Shown: one piece after another, positions 57,176 through 64,000 of the stretch
Position numbering within the stretch: the first letter of the stretch is position 1
Layout: each line of letters begins with the position of its first letter
DNA from: Candidatus Geothrix skivensis
GTDB lineage: Bacteria > Acidobacteriota > Holophagae > Holophagales > Holophagaceae
DNA: 64,000 nucleotides
Direction of reading: 5' to 3'
Assembly (NCBI GenBank): GCA_016721195.1
Contig: JADKIO010000009.1
Span: 186,001 to 250,000 of the forward strand
The notes under the pieces: generated by a model
Told to the model about the DNA's origin: nothing
Database searches by the model: none
What the model saw: the letters and a program-made list of their open reading frames with translations, nothing else
Program-made: the position numbers and the translations under genes

Positions 57176-58369
57176 ATGCCCAAACCCTGGGGACCCACCA
57201 CCATCGCCATTCATGCCGGGAGGCACTGCAACCCCACCCGGGCCGTCATCACGCCGATCTTCCAGACCTCGGTGTTCCAGTTGCTGGAAAACCGGGAGGG
57301 TGCGGAGTTCTCGGCCAGCGTGGAGCCGCCGACCTTCTACACCCGCTGGGGCAACCCCAACGCCAGCGAGGCCGAGGCAGTGCTGGCAGAGCTGGAGGGG
57401 GCCGAGCGGGCGCTGGTGACCGCCTCGGGGATGGCGGCCATCGCCCTGGTGTTCGAGGCCTTCCTGAAGAACGGGGATCATCTGGTGGCCCCCGCCGCCA
57501 TCTACCTGGGCACGGAACAGCTGATCCGTCGCTGGGAGGCGGAAAGGGGCCTAAAGGTGACCTGGGTGCAGAACACCCTCGACCTGGGGGAGTGGGAAGC
57601 GGCCATCCGGCCCCAGACCCGCCTGCTTTGGGTGGAGACTCCCTCCAACCCCACCTTGGCCCTCACGGACCTGGCGGCGGTGGCGGGCCTGGCCAAGCGG
57701 CACGGCATCCGCACGGTGGCGGACAACACCTTCCCCAGCCCCATCCACACCAAGCCCCTGGCATTCGGCATCGATCTCAGCGTGGCCTCCGCCACCAAGT
57801 ACCTGGGGGGGCACTCGGACCTGGTGGCCGGGGTTCTCGCGGGACGGGATGCGGATGTGGTGGCCTGCTGGCACCTGGCCAAGCTCCTGGGGCCGACCCT
57901 AGACCCCATGGCCGCCTGGCTGCTGATGCGCGGACTGAAGACCCTGGCCCTGCGGGTGCGCCGGGCCTCTGACAATGCCCAAGCCCTGGCCCAGTGGCTG
58001 CTCTGGCAGCCCCACGTGGCCCGGGTGGACTACCCGGGCCTGCCCACCCACCCGGGGCACGAGATCGCCCTACGGCAGATGGAAAAAGGGTTCGGCGCCA
58101 TGGTCGGCTTCGAGCTGAGGGCTGGCCTCGCGGCGGGCCAGCGCTTCTGTGAGGCCCTGGAGGTGATCACCCGGGGCGTGAGCCTGGGGGGCGTGGAAAG
58201 CCTGATCCAGCACCCCGCCAGCATGAGCCACCTGAAGACCCCCCCCGAGGTGAAGGACCGCCTGGGCATCACCGATGGCCTGCTCCGGTTTTCGGTGGGC
58301 ATCGAGGACCAGCCCGACCTCATCGCCGATCTTGAGCAAGGCTTCCAGGCCGCCGCGGCAATCCGATGA
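57176..58369 (+). CDS. Cys/Met-metabolism PLP enzyme (cystathionine gamma-synthase/O-acylhomoserine type)
   Basis: This 397-residue protein is a fold-type I trans-sulfuration enzyme. The PLP lysine is in SVASATKYLGGHSD (Lys208). TRWGNPNASEAEAVLAELEGAE and LLWVETPSNPTLALTDL (in part) are family signatures. SLGGVESLIQHPASMSH near the end is the substrate-side motif. Synthase, sulfhydrylase and lyase members cannot be told apart by eye. It is coupled by ATGA to thiS, a sulfur carrier, which hints at sulfur transfer. Confidence 0.85.
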   Translation: MPKPWGPTTIAIHAGRHCNPTRAVITPIFQTSVFQLLENREGAEFSASVEPPTFYTRWGNPNASEAEAVLAELEGAERALVTASGMAAIALVFEAFLKNGDHLVAPAAIYLGTEQLIRRWEAERGLKVTWVQNTLDLGEWEAAIRPQTRLLWVETPSNPTLALTDLAAVAGLAKRHGIRTVADNTFPSPIHTKPLAFGIDLSVASATKYLGGHSDLVAGVLAGRDADVVACWHLAKLLGPTLDPMAAWLLMRGLKTLALRVRRASDNAQALAQWLLWQPHVARVDYPGLPTHPGHEIALRQMEKGFGAMVGFELRAGLAAGQRFCEALEVITRGVSLGGVESLIQHPASMSHLKTPPEVKDRLGITDGLLRFSVGIEDQPDLIADLEQGFQAAAAIR

Positions 58370-58566
58370 AGCTGCACCTCAACGGCGAGTCCAGGGACAC
58401 GCCACCCCTGGTCAACCTGGCCGACTTGGCCGCCTGGCTGGACCTGCCGGCCTTCGGCAGTGCCATCGAGTTGAACGGAGTGGTCATCCGGCGGGCGGAA
58501 CACGCCACCACGCCCCTGAGGGAGGGGGACCGCCTGGAGGTGGTGCGACTGGTGGGCGGGGGCTGA
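58366..58566 (+). CDS. thiS: Sulfur carrier protein ThiS
   Basis: This 66-residue ubiquitin-like carrier begins MKLHLNGESRD, contains LPAFGSAIELNGVVIRR, and ends EVVRLVGGG. The terminal Gly is activated to a thiocarboxylate that gives sulfur to ThiG. The tail has three glycines where two are usual. It overlaps the PLP enzyme gene by ATGA and is 34 kb from thiG. A MoaD-like carrier for another pathway is less likely. Confidence 0.88.
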   Translation: MKLHLNGESRDTPPLVNLADLAAWLDLPAFGSAIELNGVVIRRAEHATTPLREGDRLEVVRLVGGG

Positions 58567-58604
58567 TGGATCGGCAGGCCAGCCGAAGGCTGACCGGCCC
58601 TTCG

Positions 58605-59732
58605 CTACCGCCAGACCTCCCAGCGTCCGCCCGGCCAGTGCGCCGAGGCAACCTGGCGCCAGGTCGGTGGCAGGGGCAGGGACAGGGCGGGCCCCAGGGC
58701 CGGGGTCTCGCTTTGGAAGCGGTGGAATTCATCCACCAGGCCCAGGACCAGGAAGGCGGCGGCGAGGGTCCCGCCACCCTCCACCAGCACCCGGCCCACC
58801 CCTAAGGCGGCCAGTTCGTGCAGCAGGTGGCGCAGGCTGCACCCCCGACCCTCCGGCGGAAGGCGCAGGTCCACCACACCCCGGAGCGGTGCCGGGTCCC
58901 CGGTGACGGCCCGGAAGGCCGGCTGGCCCGCCACTGGCGCCCAGACCCGGGCACCGGGGGGTACCTGTCCCGCCTCGTCCATGACCACCCGGGCCAGGCT
59001 GCGGTGGGGCGCGGTGGGAGCCGGCCAGCGGTCCGTGAGCTGGGGATCGTCCACTTCGATGGTGTGGCGGCCCACGACGATGGCCTCGGAAGCCCGCCTC
59101 AGGGCATGGGCCAGGCGCTGTACTTCTGGGGGCGTTACCTGGGTGGTCCGACCCGCGGGGCCCAGGGAGCCATCCGAGCCCAGGGCCAGCTTCAGGGTGA
59201 CCCAGGGTAGGCCCGTGCGGATCAATTTAAAAAAGGGGGCGTGGAAGCGGGCGCAGGCCTCTTCCAGAACGCCTTCCTCCACGGCCAGCCCCTGGGCCCT
59301 GAGGATGGCCAGCCCGCCCCCGTCCACCCGGGGGTTGGGATCCCGCACACCCACCACCACGCGGGTCACGCCCGCCTGGATGAGGGCCTGGGTGCAGGGG
59401 CCCGTACGGCCCTGGTGGCAGCAGGGCTCGAGGGTCACATAGGCGGTGGTGCCTTCGGGGGTCTCGCCCCGGGATTCCGCGTCCCGCAGGGCCATGATCT
59501 CGCCATGGGGATCCCCCGCACGGGTATGGGCACCGGCTCCCACGACCCTGCCGTCCCGGACCAGGACGCAGCCCACTGGGGGATTTGGGCTGGCGAGGCC
59601 CACCCCCTGCAGTGCCTCCCGGAGTGCCAGGGCCATGAACCGGGCATCCCCCGTCAAGGACTCGGGAGCTGGCCAGGGCCCCCCGGTGGCCAGGGCCCAG
59701 GCCAGCTCCTGCGTGAGCTCCAACTTAGGCAT
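58605..59732 (-). CDS. ribD: Riboflavin biosynthesis deaminase/reductase RibD
   Basis: This 375-residue two-domain enzyme has an N-terminal deaminase with zinc motifs HGEIMAL and PCCHQGRTGPC and an NPPVGCVLV start. The C-terminal reductase has LKLALGSDGSLGPAGRTTQ and VLVEGGGTLAAAFL. It carries out the second and third steps from GTP to riboflavin. I use ATG 59732; it overlaps the end of ftsY by eight bases. The rest of the rib pathway is not present. Confidence 0.93.
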   Translation of the reverse strand: MPKLELTQELAWALATGGPWPAPESLTGDARFMALALREALQGVGLASPNPPVGCVLVRDGRVVGAGAHTRAGDPHGEIMALRDAESRGETPEGTTAYVTLEPCCHQGRTGPCTQALIQAGVTRVVVGVRDPNPRVDGGGLAILRAQGLAVEEGVLEEACARFHAPFFKLIRTGLPWVTLKLALGSDGSLGPAGRTTQVTPPEVQRLAHALRRASEAIVVGRHTIEVDDPQLTDRWPAPTAPHRSLARVVMDEAGQVPPGARVWAPVAGQPAFRAVTGDPAPLRGVVDLRLPPEGRGCSLRHLLHELAALGVGRVLVEGGGTLAAAFLVLGLVDEFHRFQSETPALGPALSLPLPPTWRQVASAHWPGGRWEVWR

Positions 59733-60633
59733 CGAGCAGGCCGTCCACGAAGGCCTCTGGGTCGAAGGGGATGAGATCGTCAAGGCCCTCCCCAACCCCC
59801 ACGAAGGCGATGGGGAGCCCCAGCCGGTCCAGGATGGGCACCACCACGCCCCCCTTGGCGCTGCCGTCCAGCTTGGTGAGCACCAGATCCGTGACCCCAG
59901 CGGCCTGGACGAAGGCTTCGGCCTGGGCCAGGCCGTTCTGGCCCGTGGTGGCGTCCAGTACCAGCAGCACCCGGTGGGGGGCCTCCGGGATCACCTTCTG
60001 GAGGCTGCGCCGGATCTTGTCCAGCTCCTTCATGAGGTGGTCCTTGGTGTGCAGCCGACCGGCGGTATCGATGAGGACCCAGGGCGTCCCCTTGGCTTTT
60101 GCGCTGGTGGCGCCATCGAAGGCGATGGCGGCGGGGTCCCCCCCCATCTGGTTGCGGATCACGGGCACCCCGGCCCGCTGGCCCCAGAGCTCCAGCTGAT
60201 CGATGGCCGCGGCCCGGAAGGTATCGCCGGCCACCACCAGCACGCCCTCGCCCCGGGCCTTGAGGTGGGCCGCAAGCTTGCCCAGGGTCGTGGTTTTGCC
60301 CACGCCGTTCACGCCCACCAGCAGCACCACCTGGGTGCCGTCCGCCAGGAAGGGCCGGGGGGGCCGCTGCCGCAGGAGCCGCAGCAACTCTTCCTTCAGG
60401 AGGGCCTTGGGGTCGATGTCGCCGGCCTTCATCTCGGTCCGCAGCCGGACCATGAGCTGGTCTACCGCTTTCAGACCCAGGTCAGCCTGGAGCAGCAGAT
60501 CCTCCAACTCCCCCAGCTCGCCCTCGTCCAGGCGCCGCAGTCCCAGCAGGCGGCCCATGGGCGCCAGCACCAGCTCCTGGGTGCGCCGCAGCCCCTGCTT
60601 GAATTTGTCGAACAGGCCACCCAGAAGACCCAC
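59725..60633 (-). CDS. ftsY: Signal recognition particle receptor FtsY
   Basis: This 302-residue NG-domain GTPase receives SRP-ribosome complexes at the membrane. The motifs are LVGVNGVGKTTTLGKLA (G1), DTFRAAAIDQLELW, DTAGRLHTKDHLMKEL and LTKLDGSAKGG, ending GLDDLIPFDPEAFVDGLL. I use GTG 60633 because a GAGG site lies five bases upstream; GTG 60639 is also possible. It lacks the long acidic N-terminal domain of E. coli FtsY. ribD follows with an eight-base overlap. Confidence 0.94.
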   Translation of the reverse strand: MGLLGGLFDKFKQGLRRTQELVLAPMGRLLGLRRLDEGELGELEDLLLQADLGLKAVDQLMVRLRTEMKAGDIDPKALLKEELLRLLRQRPPRPFLADGTQVVLLVGVNGVGKTTTLGKLAAHLKARGEGVLVVAGDTFRAAAIDQLELWGQRAGVPVIRNQMGGDPAAIAFDGATSAKAKGTPWVLIDTAGRLHTKDHLMKELDKIRRSLQKVIPEAPHRVLLVLDATTGQNGLAQAEAFVQAAGVTDLVLTKLDGSAKGGVVVPILDRLGLPIAFVGVGEGLDDLIPFDPEAFVDGLLDA

Positions 60634-60779
60634 GGACACCTCGCGAAGGTTCAGTCTAACTAACCTTTGGGTGGTTCTGGGCGAGGGATGCGCCCAGGGC
60701 CCGAAGCTGCGCTCCTTCCCGACCCTCGGGCTGGGTCGGTCTGGGGCCAAGCCCAGTCGCCACACCCAACTCCAGTGAC

Positions 60780-60795
60780 TGTTCCACATGGAACA
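60780..60795. promoter_or_regulatory. parS-like site, TGTTCCACATGGAACA
   Basis: The site differs by one base, at the centre, from TGTTCCACGTGGAACA. It is intergenic, between ftsY and the small hypothetical gene, about 11 kb from oriC. Confidence 0.65.
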
Positions 60796-60813
60796 GACGG
60801 CGCGTGAGGTCCC

Positions 60814-61176
60814 TTAGCGCGGGCCCGGGACCTGGGTCAGGGCCAGGGGGAGGACCCAGGCCGGGCTGACCTGCCAAGTCTGGTTGAACCCAGGGCGGTC
60901 GTCTCCCCAGGTGGCCCTTCCCGCGACAGCCGCACCCAGAAGCAGGAGGGTGTCCACGGCGCGGTTCACCAGGTAGGGTTCCCGGGCGGGACGAAGGCTG
61001 CGGGGATCCACGACCGGAGCCACCGACCATCGGGGCGCCCCAGTCTGGTGGATCCGTCCCAGCTCGTAGATGTCACACACCAGGGCCCGGGGTGGCGCGA
61101 AGGGGTTGGGGGGCAGCCCTGGCCCGAAGGCCAAGGGCGGCAGGGCGACGGACCAGACGAGGCTTTCGAGCACCAT
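60814..61176 (-). CDS. Hypothetical protein
   Basis: This 120-residue protein matches no family I know. It begins with a hydrophobic stretch (MVLESLVWSVALPPLAF) that could be a signal or anchor. An Arg/Pro-rich middle with PREPYLVNRAVDTLLLLGAAVAG-like text follows. The AT-rich region upstream (61205-61252) contains TACAAT (61234-61229, minus), a good -10 candidate. This and reasonable codon use support expression, but weakly. Confidence 0.45.
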   Translation of the reverse strand: MVLESLVWSVALPPLAFGPGLPPNPFAPPRALVCDIYELGRIHQTGAPRWSVAPVVDPRSLRPAREPYLVNRAVDTLLLLGAAVAGRATWGDDRPGFNQTWQVSPAWVLPLALTQVPGPR

Positions 61177-61249
61177 GACAAACCCCAGGGAAGGATGGGG
61201 CCAAAATGCTTGCCGCGCAAGAATCGTTATTGTATTTAATCGATCTAAT

Positions 61250-63664
<2,415 letters not shown>

Positions 63665-63690
63665 GGAAAACCTCGGCCCCCAGGATACCC

Positions 63691-64000
63691 CTACTTCTTT
63701 CGCGACTTCCTGATCGGCAGATCCACGGTCTCGACGGGGAAGAGCGTCTGGGGCATCGGGGGCAGGGGCGCCATCACGGCCGGAACACTGCGGCTCGCGG
63801 TCGTTTCCTTCTGCATCAACCCCTCCAGGGCCTTCACGAAATCCGGCAGATCCTTGAAGTCCCGGTAGACGCTGGCGAAGCGCACGTAGGCCACCTGGTC
63901 CAGGCCCTTCAGCTCGTCCATGATCAGCTCGCCGAGCTCCCGGCTGCGGATTTCCCGATCGGGCCGCTCCATGAGGCGGGCATGGAGATCGCCCACCAGC
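63691..64000 (-). CDS. nrdR: Transcriptional repressor NrdR, C-terminal part
   Basis: The gene runs off the right edge; about 103 codons are visible, covering most of the ATP-cone domain. SRELGELIMDELKGLDQVAYVRFASVYRDF (in part) is the NrdR signature. NrdR represses ribonucleotide reductase genes. The C-terminal tail (SRSVPAVMAPLPPMPQ) is longer and more Pro-rich than usual. The zinc-ribbon N-terminus is outside the window. Confidence 0.9.
   Translation of the reverse strand, partial: LVGDLHARLMERPDREIRSRELGELIMDELKGLDQVAYVRFASVYRDFKDLPDFVKALEGLMQKETTASRSVPAVMAPLPPMPQTLFPVETVDLPIRKSRKK

Overview
The window reads as a contiguous piece of a bacterial chromosome with high G+C (roughly two thirds by eye), dense genes and many 1-4 base stop/start overlaps. 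The gene mix suggests a Gram-negative, didermic, strictly chromosomal context: LolA-like and lipoprotein genes, DapD/DapE lysine synthesis, a rhombosortase, zinc-ribbon/FHA and TPR proteins. My best guess is an Acidobacteriota relative of the Holophaga/Geothrix type. That assignment is an inference from gene content and composition, not from a marker gene comparison. No rRNA, tRNA, CRISPR array, prophage or intact insertion sequence was recognised.

Layout. 0-10.6 kb: 3' end of aspA, two small envelope proteins, a biotin-dependent carboxyltransferase subunit, two tandem secreted TPR proteins, a CPBP intramembrane protease, an acetyltransferase, a metallo-hydrolase, a LolA-like protein, an FHA protein and a membrane TPR protein. 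10.6-20 kb: a minus-strand lysine/diaminopimelate cluster, transcribed dapE - asd - lysC - dapB - dapA - dapD - aminotransferase - PAS protein - lysA-like decarboxylase. It holds almost the whole succinylase route from aspartate to lysine, with only dapF not seen. Two short 'bridging' ORFs with duplicated asd ends sit on either side of asd. 20-23 kb: a TetR regulator divergent from two paralogous lipoproteins and a rhombosortase; the second lipoprotein carries the GlyGly-CTERM-type tail such an enzyme cleaves. 23-32 kb: thiG, a DUF2007 protein, an aminotransferase/cupin/lactate permease operon, a YceH-like protein, a barnase-type RNase gene with a frameshift beside its intact barstar, and an MFS transporter. 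32-42 kb: an APC permease, lipA, zupT, a ferredoxin-like protein, a degenerate Asd homologue and purB divergent from glyA.

42.9-56 kb is the replication-origin neighbourhood: gyrA, gyrB, dnaN and dnaA on the minus strand, an oriC candidate with DnaA-box-like sites and an AT-rich stretch between dnaN and dnaA, then rpmH, rnpA, yidC, jag, mnmE and gatB on the plus strand. Four parS-like palindromes lie within about 11 kb either side of oriC. recF is absent from the dnaN-gyrB junction. 56-64 kb: a small zinc-ribbon membrane protein, an inverted-repeat intergenic element, a Cys/Met-metabolism PLP enzyme coupled to thiS, ribD, ftsY, lon and the 3' end of nrdR.

The most interesting points are the self-contained regulator/lipoprotein/rhombosortase cassette, the duplicated asd ends that make coupled mini-ORFs, the toxin frameshift in the barnase/barstar pair, the parS-like cluster, an Asd-fold protein without its catalytic cysteine, and small palindromic insert-like sequences, including one inside lipA.
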